Shown piece by piece: positions 14,001 through 26,000 of a DNA stretch of 64,000 bases. The translations under genes were made by a program, and so were the position numbers. This DNA is from Brienomyrus brachyistius (taxonomy: Eukaryota > Chordata > Actinopteri > Osteoglossiformes > Mormyridae): assembly GCF_023856365.1 (NCBI RefSeq), contig NC_064555.1, positions 18,920,254 through 18,984,253 of the forward strand, in the 5' to 3' direction. Position 1 is the stretch's first letter; every line of letters starts with the position of its first letter. The notes under the pieces were generated by a model. It had not been told where the DNA came from. It was given only the letters and a program-made list of their open reading frames with translations, and ran no database searches.

Positions 14001-17000
14001 AACTGTATTCAAATATATTCACATCTCCGACACGGGTTACAACTCATTAATTAGAAAAAAATCTCATAACAAATTTAGAAATGTCAGCTTACAGTCTGAA
14101 TTTAATTAGCAGCTCAATCATCTGTAATTAATTAGGCACTTGATTCGAGCAAAAAGCATAGTATGCAAAGTTGCCTCAGGACCGAATTTTTGGGAATTGT
14201 GGGAAATCATGCCACAAGCCGCTAAATGGTGTACAGCTGTAATGTCTTCGGCTTTGGGGACAGCAGCCTTTGCTGGAGAGTGAGTGTGGCTGGCGGAGTG
14301 AGCTGCTGCTGCAGCCTGGTTTGCTCCAGTCATATGTTAAGCTGCTGAAATAATGAAAGGAAGCATTATATTAGATATGCAGGATACAAACTGTAATAAG
14401 GCACCGATTGGCTGATTGTCCAGCTGCCCTCCCTTCCTCCGTTGCCATCTCCAGGACTGCCACTCCTGCTGAGTGTTTGCCACTCCTAGGTCTTCTTTAA
14501 CTGGCCAATGTTCTGCATCACTGTAACCATGGCAGCAGTGTTCCTTTTCCATAATGGGATGTTCCAGGCTTTGGGTGCAGGAGCTGCTCTCTGATGTCTC
14601 TTTGCCCCGGCATGTGACCCCGCAGCCCCGGCCTTTGACTATGAGGATGCACCGGCCATGCTGGCTGAGACGGAGAGCACCGTCACTGTGCTCCTGCGGC
14701 CGGCCCAGGCCAGGGGGGCCCCCATCAGGTAGGCATCTGCTCTGTGCTTACACGTGCCCTAACACACCTGCACTCCTTTTAATAATACAGGTAGTGCCGG
14801 GGCGCTTGCTGCTTGGCTTGTGTATTAGTTTAAATGCTGGTCACCTTGCTGCCACACGCCCCCTGCAGGTGACCACAGTAACACAGCGAATACCTGGACA
14901 CGCAGAGCCTATAACCTACAGCTGTATCTGTTAGCTGCCGCCCTGGCTGTACAGTTACACGGCTGCTGTGCTCACTGTTTTCTCACTGCTTCTCTCTAGC
15001 ACCTACCAGGTTGTGGTTGAGCTGGAAGAGGAGCAGGAGGATGAGGAAGATGATGAGAGCTCCAGGCAGGTGAAGAGGGAGCTGAGTAAGCAGGAGTGCT
15101 TTCCCACGTCCACCCTGACTTTGGAGGGTGGAGCCTACTGCAGCGCAGAACTGCCTCCCAGCAGCCTTCCTGAGGCTACGCCTTTTACCGTCGGTGACAA
15201 CCGCACCTATAATGGCTGCTGGAACACTCCACTCGATCCCAGGAGGAGTTACGCCATCTACTTCCAGGCTATCAGTCATTTTAAAGGGGTAAGCTGCAGC
15301 TCCTGCTCTGTTTCTGCTGCATTGCATTGGCGTAAAGAAATGGCAGCTTTTGAAATCTTGATGCAGAGTGTTCATTTTAGAGCTAGGAGCTAATGAGACA
15401 ACAAGCATCCAGAAATTCTGTAGATGACGGATTTCCAACCTCTTCCACAAAGAAAATAACATGGGGAGCTACGTGTTTGATGCATGACTATAGTGGGGGG
15501 GCGTTGTTGGCAAACAAACAAAGATGTTCTTACAGAAGGAAGCATCTGGATTTCTGTGGTCCCAAGATGTTTCGCCTACACACACATACACCTACACACA
15601 CAGCAGTCAAAGTCTCCTCAATAATGTGCTCTATTTGTTTTGCCAGAGTTATATATTCATTATTTATCCATCTCATTATCACTCCATTCTATGTTTTTGA
15701 CTAGTGCTAATTGCTTCTGAAAATGTGTCGCGTGTCTGTGTGTGTGTCTGTGTAAAGTACTTTCTCAAATTTATTTTAAAATGTCCTATGTGTGTCTGTG
15801 TGTTTGTGTGTGTTTGTGCGCATGTGCGAGCGGGTGTGTGTATGTGTGTGTGTCTGCGTGTGTGTATGTGTGTCTGCGTTTTTTGTGTGTGTATGTCTGT
15901 GTGTGTTTCTGCGAATCTGTGTCTGTGTGTGCTCAGTATTGTGCTAGATGGATGAATGAAGGATTACAGCCACTTATTCCCCCTGTACAAGCTTTGGAGG
16001 AAATGAAACTTTAACGTCATCATTTGTTTTGAAGTCTCTATATCAGGGGTCTCCAACTCCGGTCCTGGAGAGCTACTATCCAGTACTGTAGGTTTTCTAT
16101 CATACCTGGCTTCTGATGAGCCACACCTGCTCTCAGGCAAATACCAGGAACAGGTGTGGCTCATCAAAAGCCGGGTAGGATAGAAAACCTACTGGATAGT
16201 AGCTCTCCAGGACTGGAGTTGGAGACCCCTGCACTATATAATAGTTAATCACTTGAATGAAATTCTGTAGAGTCAAGTTAGACGAAATATTGAGTTTTTT
16301 TACCTCTTTAAGGTTAATATCTGAGGTCCAGCGATGCTACTGCATGACAGAGAATGTAAGCTGGGCTCACAGGTTGCACTATGAATGAGGCCCATAAATG
16401 GGGATAAGTGCTGATTAGCAATATTTCCAAAAGTTTCTCACTAACATGCTTGTTTTCTTTCAGGAGATGCGGATCAACTGTATTCGTATCGCGAGGAAAG
16501 GTAATTGCATGCCTCTTTGATTTCACTCATCAAATCTAGAAAGATTTCTTGCTTCATCAAGTATATATCAAAGCTGGACTGAGACTTAAATCACCGGGAG
16601 CTGGGGGTGGGGTGAGCGGGAGGGTATACCTGGGAGTTTCCAGTGCTCTGGGGAATTCTCAGTGTGGACAGCTTTTTGGTTCAAAGGGAAGATTAATGAA
16701 GTAGAGAGAGTGGAATTTGGAATTGAGAGGAGAAACTCAAAACCACTACAAGCTGCTCGTAGAACTGTGGTTATTCTGGAAGAACGCATTCCACTTACAT
16801 AGCTAGTTATGTTCCGAGACTGTCAGTGTCTCATCAGCTATCCCAGATAAGTCACAGTCCATAATGGATGAGGGCCTGTCCTGTAAGACCTGGTTGTATT
16901 GGTGCCGTTACTGACTTGTCCCAGAATGAGTGTGCTGAGTTTTTATTGGACTTTTAGGAATATGTAACACTCCTGTCCCTTAAGTTGTTGCTCCCTCATT

Positions 17001-20000
17001 ACGACTTTAAGCGAGAATGGAAAGGAATCTGTTCTGGGTACCGGAAATTTAATGAAGACCTGCTTCACCGTGATCCACAGAGATACTCGTATTAGCACGC
17101 GCAGGAAGTATCACATGGAGCCTGCTTCACCGTCATCCATGGAGATACTCATCTTAGCATGCTTAGGAAGTATTGCATGGAGCCTGTTTCACTGGCATCC
17201 ATGGAGATACTCATGTCAGCACGCTCAAGAAATATCGCTGGAGCCTGCTTCACCGGCATCCATGGAGATACTCATGTCGGCACGCTCAAGAAATATTGCA
17301 TGGAGCCTGCTTCACTGGCATCCATGGAGATACTCATGTCGGCACGCTCAAGAAATATCGCTGGAGCCTGCTTCACCGGCATCCATGGAGATACTCGTGT
17401 CAGCACGCTCAAGAAATATCGCATGGAGCCTGCTTCACCGGCATCCATGGAGATACTCGTGTCAGCACGCTCAAGAAATATCGCATGGAGCCTGCTTCAC
17501 CGGCATCCATGGAGATACTCCTGTCGGCATGCTCAAGAAATATTGCTGGAGCCTGCTTCACCATCATCCATGGAGATACTCATGTGGGCACACTCAAGAA
17601 ATATCGCATGGAGCCTGCTTCACTGGCATCCATGGAGATACTCGTATCAGCACGCTCAAGAAATATCGCATAGAGCCTGTTTCACCATCATCCATGGAGA
17701 TACTCGTGTGCATGCCGCAGGACCGTGGGTGGGAAGCGTACTTCATTGATGCCCATTCAGAACATAATATTAACACTCTTTCTGTCCTCTCTCCTAAACA
17801 GAGCTTAAGGGATGCTGGAAGTAGCACAACTTAACCGAAGAAATTTCATGCTTTACTTTAAGGCTTGACAGAAGGGTTCGAAATGCAAATGACTGGATTA
17901 ATGTGTGTGTGACACATGAAAGCTGTTAAACAGTGGACTTGCATCGATGTTGAGGGATTGTGGTTTTGGTTCTGCCAAGCTGTCCCTGCTGCTTGGACTA
18001 AGTGGCTATTCTGACGCACAGATGCCAAACGGCAGCAATTGCTGCTTCTGATGTCCGGCAGCTGCCTCGGTTCTGAATGGGGCTGAGCCTGCCTCTGTTT
18101 CCAGGCGTGGAAACTGCCATGCCTCAAGCTCTCTGAACTAGGGCTCTGCGCCGGAGTCACTCTATGTGCAGGCCCCTGTGTGTCTGTGTATGTGCGCGTC
18201 CAAGGAAGTGCGCCCACTGCTTTCTCAGTGTCTGTATGTCCCTGTTCATGTGCTTTAGCTCTCTCTCAATGTATGTATGACCATGTTTTGGTGCTCTATC
18301 TTTCTCGGTGTCTGTATGTCCATATTCATGTGCTCTCTGTCGCTCTCTCTCTGTCTGCATGTTCATGTGCTCTCTGTCATGACACTATATGTCCATGTTG
18401 ATGTGCTCTCCTTCTCTTTCTGTTCCCAGCAGCCTGTAGGGATCACAGGCAGGCCCTGGAGGTGTCTCAGCACTCTGAAGAGATGGGGCTCATCGTAGCT
18501 TCCTGTGCTGGAGGGCTGCTGCTCCTCACCTCTCTGCTGGGGCTCGTTGTCATCCTAATCAAGAAGTGGTAAGCCGGCCTGGGCCGCTGGATAAGTAGGG
18601 AGGGGGATGTAGGAATTGGTACCTCTGCCCAGGCTGCCTCCCTGCCCCCAACCTGCTGCCTGCACTGCACAAAAGAGGGTTTTTAGTTATTCAGTGGAGA
18701 GGCCACTGACCTTTTCTGCGGCTGTATTCGAAAGATATTGCCTGACTCTGAGATACTTCATTAATTAAACATGTAATTTAATTACTCATGGAGTTACATT
18801 CAGAGAGCAAAGCTGGACTCCAGGGGTGACAGTGGATCAGGTAGGTTTTCCTGTAGTTCAAGGTCACAGGACCTCTCTGAATAGGGGCTTCACTCCCAAA
18901 CCGAAAGGGGCATACCTCAGTTCTCCTTCCACTTGAGGCAGAGACAGCTGTGAGCCTGAATTTGAAAAAGCAGCATGAAAAAGCCTTTTTTTTTGCAATC
19001 CTCTTTACCTGCTCCACTACAGCAGGGTAGAGGCAGCTGTCCACAAGGTCCCTATGTGCAAACGACTGGAGAAACCACAAGACAAGGCACGGCAGAGCTC
19101 CCAGGAGAAGAATGCCCCAGGCATGGAGCAGAGTGCGCTGGAAAATGGCGGGCTGCAGGAGGCCTTCTTGCATGGACACAGCTGTGCAGCTCGCAGTAAG
19201 CAGCAGCCTGCACAGAAGCTGCACATCATCACTATGCACGCCGCTCAAGCCAAACGCTGCAGCCACATGCCAAAGCCCCAGGCTGCAGCCATACATAGAA
19301 GCCCTACATTGCAGCCACATTCTAAAGCCCCAGGCTGCAGCCATGCGCTGTTCTTATGTGACAGGCCCTTGCCCGGCCTCATAAGGTTTATAGATACATG
19401 ATTGTCTATGTGTTTGTTTTGTGAACAGAGGAGCATCGCCACTCAATGAACGAATCCAGCAGCTTGCTGGGGCGGTCTCCACAGCAACTGGGAGCGCATA
19501 TGGGATCCCTGTACCCCAAGGGACAGCTGCGTCCTGCCGTGCGTGTGGCTGACCTCCTGCAGCACATCAGCCAGATGAAGACAGCTGAGGGCTATGGCTT
19601 CAAGCAGGAGTATGAGGTGAGGAGGCCCAGCAGGCAGCAGGGTAGGGAGGCATTACAGAGGCAGGGAGACCCAGCCTCTGTGGAGGTCACAGGCTATTAC
19701 ACACATCCTAATAGCCAATCCCTAGTTTCTGTTCATCTACCATACAAGGCAGCATTTCTGAAGTGGATCCCTCACATGGCTGCCACACAAGGATTTCGAC
19801 AGGCAGCTTGACGGGGGCTTGTCCTTTGCAGAGTTTCTTCAGCAGCAGGGATGGCCCCACCAAAAAGGGCAAGACCACGGCTTGTCACGACAGTCTCCTG
19901 GGCTGTAAGTCATCCTTCAGGAATTCACCAGACAGCACAGATCTGCCGGTGTGTGGCTGAGGCACATTGTTGGTTCCAGTCCATATAGATTGCACATCAC

Positions 20001-23000
20001 ACATAGAGCTCTTGGTTTCATTTTTTAAATAATATGCATCCAGTTCTGAAAAATCAATAAATGAAACACTCAATCCACTCAATCCCAACTGGGGTTGTGG
20101 AGGGGACTGGAGCCTATCCTGGGAACAATGGGCACAGGTGGGAACCAACCCTGAGCAGTTGCCAACACACTGCAGGGTGCACACAACTATACAGGGCCAA
20201 TGTAGACACATTAATCAACCTATCCTGCATGCTTTTGGACTGTGGGAGAAAACCGGAGTCCCCAGTGAAAATCCACGTTAACAGCGTGTGAACTCCCCAC
20301 AGAAAAGACCTGGGACCAAACCCAGCACCTTCTCACTGTGAAGCAGCAGTGCTAACCACTGCGGCACCACGCCGCCCCAATAAGTAAAACATAATTTATT
20401 TATTATACATGGGCATATAACTAATTTTTGAAGAACAGGGCTAATAACACTGAAAAAGTGCTCGTTTGGACTGACCATGGAAAATATGTACCAACCTGCT
20501 GGTCTGCTGCAGATGACCATCATCGGGTCAAGCTCCACCCACTGCTGGGAGACACAGATGGTGTCGGTGCCAACTACATTGATGTGAGTCTGCCGTGCTT
20601 TTTACCTCCCCATTGCACCCGCTGCCATCTAAACATGACCTGGCGTTGACCACACAGTGAGCGTACAGCAGTGCGGTTTCTTTCATTCATCCACTAAACA
20701 TGACCAGGCACTGACCACACAGTGAGCGTACAGCAGTGCTGTTTCTTTCATTCATCCACTAAACATGACCAGGCATTGACCACACAGTGAGCATACTGCA
20801 GTGCTGCTTCTTTCATTCATCCACTAAACATGACCAGGCACTGACCACACAGTGAGCATACTGCAGTGCTGCTTCTTTCATTCATCCACTAAACATGACC
20901 AGGCACTGACCACACAGTGAGCATACTGCAGTGCTGCTTCTTTCATTCATCCACTAAACATGACCAGGCACTGACCACACAGTGAGCATAATGCAGTGCT
21001 GCTTCTTTCATTCATCGACTAAACATGACCAGGCACTGACCACACAGTGAGCATACTGCAGTGCTGCTTCTTTCATTCATCCACTAAACATGACCAGGCA
21101 CTGACCACACAGTGAGCATACTGCAGTGCTGCTTCTTTCATTCATCGACTAAACATGACCAGGCACTGACCACACAGTGAGCATACTGCAGTGCTGCTTC
21201 TTTCATTCATCCACTAAACATGACCAGGCACTGACCACACAGTGAGCATACTGCAGTGCTGCTTCTTTCATTTATCCACTTAACATGACCTGTCGTTGAC
21301 CACACCAACCACACAGTAAGCATACTGCAGTGCTGCTTCTTTCATTCATCCACTTAACATGACCTGTCGTTGACCACACCAACCACACAGTAGGCATACT
21401 GCAGTGCTGCTTCTTTCATTCATCCACTAAACATGGCCTGGCGCTGATCACACTGACCACACAGTGAGCATACAGCAGTGCTGCTTCTTTCATTCATCTA
21501 CTAAATATGTCTTGGCGCTGATCACAATAGCCACACAGTGAGTGTACTGCAGTGCTGCTTCTTTCATTCATCCACTCTATTCTGTGCAGGAGAAAAGTGA
21601 CTTTTGTCAAACACAGACACACACACAGACTGGGGAGTTCCCTGCCCTGCACTGCATTAAGCATGCTGAGATGACAGTAATGGCCCTGTCTCTGCATGGC
21701 ATGCCTGTGCCATTTTTGGGCAGACTTCTCTATTCTTCTAGTGATCACTTTAACCAACTTCTGTATCCCCTCTCCATTGTCTCGTTTGCCTTTGGACCTC
21801 TTAGATTCGCATTAACAGGGAAGTAAGTACATTTCTACTCTGACCTCCATCATAGGTTTTGTTTGCTGCTCTGTCCTGCTGTCACTGTGCTGTCATTGAT
21901 TTGTCACAGTGCTGTACTGTACTGTCACTGTGCTTTTGCTCTGCCATTACTGTTGTCACTGTGCCATCACTCTGCTGTTACTGTGCCGTCACTGTGCTGT
22001 TGCTGTGCTACAGTGTGCTATTGCTTTCCTACACTCTGTTGGTGCACTGTGCCATCACTCTGCTGTTATTGTGCCGTCAGTGTGCTGTTGCTGTGCTGCA
22101 GTGTGCTATTGCTTTCCTACACTTTGTTGGTGCACTGTGCCATCACTCTGCTGTTATTGTGCCATCAGTGTGCTGTCGCTGTGTTGCACTGTGCTATTCC
22201 TGTGCTTTCACTGTGCCGTCACTGGGCTGCACTTTGTTGTCACTGCTGTGTTGATGTTGTCCTGTAACTATGCTGTATTGTGGCTCCTGTTTCCTGCACC
22301 ACACCTGTCACCCTTCTACCCCTGCTTCGATGCCCCTGAACTTCATTTAGGATGACATGAACCTGTATGGTGGAACCCTCTGGAGTGGACAATACCGCGT
22401 ATCTTTCTCGTGTGTTTCAATTCATAAATCGCTGAATTGTAGAAACATGAAAAAAACACTGACTAAATCCGTAATCTGTCTTATTTTCAAAACGTCCATT
22501 GTCGGAAGTGTTAAAGTTTTTAAAATTAGGTTAAATCAGCAAAAATTTAACCATGTCACCTTACTTTATTTTACCTGTATAAGGGGCGTGTAGTGCCGCC
22601 CTCACCTGAAGATGGCTATTTGCATTCTAAATAGAAGATGTTAGTGCATCTTCAAATCGCATTCGCATTGGTAATTTGATGAACAACACAGCAGTGAAAC
22701 ATGATCCAAATACATCCCCATCAGCACTATAAAAGGGGGGGTGTGGCCAAGTGTGAATGGCTCATGCATACACATGAAAGTTGCTACATATTCAATGAAA
22801 GGAGCCCAGAAATAGTGACATGAGTTAGGTTTTTCTTATTTATTTATCCAACTGAATGGTGCAACCACACCATTTAGTCATCTTCATGTAGCTAAGACTT
22901 TGGTGATCAGATATCTGAGATCAAAACAAACTGCCACCATTGCTTACTATGTACTTTTATAATGTTTCTACAAGTGTTCCAAACTGCAATTTTGCAATGT

Positions 23001-26000
23001 CTATACTTGATGTCAATATTACAACCTTCACGTAAATCTGACATATTTACAAAGTACACTAAGATTAAGTTGATTTTAATGCCAAAACAAATATATAAGA
23101 AATCATTTATTTGCCATGAATTAAGTTTATGATATTGAATAAAATGTGTGGCCATGCCCCAGTCAGTGAAAGTGTGTTCCCTACCTCTAGACCCCAGAGG
23201 TTTAACCTGAGTTGGGTCAGTCTCGGAGCATTGCATACCTCTGTGAAGGTATAGGGAATGACTGGATGTTCATGCTTTTCATAATAATAAATGCTAACTT
23301 TGTAGGTATAGGGGTGAGATTTGCCATGAGTGATCAAGTTTCTAATGATAACCTGAACATACAGGAAAAAAGTGACTAGTAAATGCAACAGCCAAGCGAT
23401 TACATCCTGAGCTGTCCGTACACCTGACTGTGCATCTGTATAGTAGCTTAAGTAAATTCTTACTTAGAAATTAACTCCCCGATTGAATGTATCCCACCTA
23501 TTTTAAGGTTAAAATACATGTAAGACAAAGAGTTAAAATGAGGTCATGAACAGGTGAGATGTTAAAGGGTAGGTAGCACTAGTGCAGTCAAAGATAGTCA
23601 GTGTGTGAGACTGATAAGATCAGATGGGGTGATTTTATTTGGTTGGTGTAGGGTGCTATTCCTGCGATGACTGCTCAGGGCGTCTGTCTGTGTCTGCTGT
23701 CACTCCCAACCTCTGTGGGATGTTGTTCCCATGGTTACTGTTCAGGGTGCTTGTCTGTGTCTGCTGTCACTCCCTACCTCTGTGGGATAGTGTTCCCATA
23801 GTGACTGCTTAGGGCGCCTGTCTGTGACTGCTGTCACTCCCCATCTCTGTGGGATGCTGGTCCCATAGTGACAGCTCAGGGCTGCTGTCTGTGTCTGCTG
23901 TCTTTCCTACCTCTGTGGGATGTTTTTCCCATGGTGACTGTTCAGGGCTCCTATCTGTGTCTGCTGTCACCGCATAACACCTTGCAGTCTTGATCATTGT
24001 ATCAAACCGCTCAGCCAGACATTCAGCGGCTCTGGATCATGTTATGATGGATATGGGGATGATGGATGCTGTATTCTAGTCAGGGATGATTGATGGCAAG
24101 TCAGTCTGCCTGTCTATTACGAAGCCTACAGCCTTCATTCATAATGACAGCAGAGATGGTGATTTTGTTGTTGCTGACTGCAGCCTCCAGCTAACAGCCT
24201 GTCCTTGAGTTAATTGACAAACAGCATGCTTTTCAGGCCCCGAAAGTTTGTTTTCTGTGAAACTGAACATTGTATTGGAACATTTGGAGAAACAATCATT
24301 TGAGTGGTGTGATAGTGCCTCTTGCAATATGAAAAGGTTCTATTTTCTTGTAATGGGCCTAAGCAAATGGACAAACTAACCACTGCCGTTAAAGTATGAA
24401 AGCTGCTGGCAGTAGTGAATGGCCCTGTATCGCAGACAAGCCATCCTGCAGCTACGAGTTTTGCCGAGTCCAGGCCTTAGACTTGCATTACATGGCTGGC
24501 TTCCTCTCCAGCAAGCCGAAAAGGAGCTTCATGGAGTGAAACTGTCCAAACGGGTTACTGGAGGGGAAACCTGCACAAATACAGACCATTCAGAACCAAC
24601 ACTGAGGAACTTCTTGCTCCTTCTTCCTGCAGGGGTATCACCGTCCCAACCACTTCATCGCTACGCAGGGTGAGGTCCAACTGTGCGTCCGTGTTTGTGT
24701 ATGTGTGTGTGTATATGTGTGTATGTAGTTAATGAATATGTGGAGTTATGATTGGTGGGTGTGGCTGTTGCTTGTTGGTTAGATGACTTTATGCTGGTGG
24801 GTGTGGCTGTTTCGTGTTGATTGGATGACTTTTCTGGTGGGTGTGGCTGTTGATTGTTGGTTGGATGACTGTTTTCTGGTGGGAGTGACTGTTAATTGTT
24901 GGTTGGATGACTGTTTTCTGGTGGGTGTGCCCAGAGAGTCCTTTCTCTTTGCCCTCCTCTTGCTCAGGCCCCAAACAGGACGCAGTCTATGATTTCTGGA
25001 GGACGGTGTGGGAGGAAAATAGCTACAGCATTGTCATGCTGACCAAGCTGGTGGAGCTGGGCAGGGTGAGCTTAGCCTCAACTGGCACTCCATATTCTAA
25101 CCTCAGGTTCTTTTTGAGTTAGAAAAACTGAGAACCCTTCGGAATATTCTGTGGTGAAACTATCTGTAACTTTTAGTTGCATGTTGCATTTAAAACTTCT
25201 TGCAGCATTGATAAAGACCATATGGGTGATCATTCACCATGAAAACCGAAAGTTTGGTAGGTACTTCTTTGAAGTATGTCAGCCCATGGTGACAATTAGT
25301 TGGCTAGCTCCCTGCGACAAATCCTGAGTATGGCACCATACTGTCATTGGCCAGGTGAAGTGCCACAAGTATTGGCCAGATGACAGCACTGTGTACTGTG
25401 ACATCAAGATCACGCTGCTGAAGATGGAGACGCTGGCGGAGTACACCGTCCGCACCTTCTGCTTGGAGCGGGTCAGCTACTGTCTCTTCCAGCTTGTTCT
25501 TTGACCTCCGGCTCCCCACTAGGCTAACAGAATTGTTCTGGCATTCACAGAGGGCTCCAACTCACTAAGCTAATAACATAGTGCTGGCTTTCACAGAGGG
25601 CTCTTGCTCACTGCTAGGCTAAAGACATTGGACTGGCTTTTACAGACGGCTCATGCTCACTGTTAGACTAATAGCATTGTGTTGGCATTCACAAAAGGCT
25701 CCCGCTCACTGCTAGACTAACAGCATTTTGCTGGCTTACATAGAGGGCTCCAGCTCACTGCTAGGCTAATAGCACGTCATTGTGCTGGCTTTCAAAGTGG
25801 GCTCTCACTTACTAGTAGGCTAACAGCATTGTTTTCATTTTTACAGAGGGCACTCCCTTACTACTAGGCTAAGGGCATTGTGTTGGCTTTCACAGATGGT
25901 TCTCCCTTACTACTAGGCTAAAGGCATTGTGTTGGCTTATACAAAGGTCTCTCACTTACTAATAGGCTAACGTTGTTGTGTTGGCTTTCACTGAGGGCTC

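Noticed and set aside
17052..17834. 260-codon forward frame through the 17 kb array
   Set aside because: All three forward frames are open because of the 61/62-base repeat. No splice phase, family match or codon signal supports coding.
18778..19344. 188-codon minus-strand frame
   Set aside because: Antisense to the juxtamembrane exon and intron. No family resemblance, and the GCAGCC repeat explains part of its openness.
20630..21585. CRISPR-like array appearance
   Set aside because: Units are contiguous repeats without unique spacers, inside an intron of a vertebrate gene.
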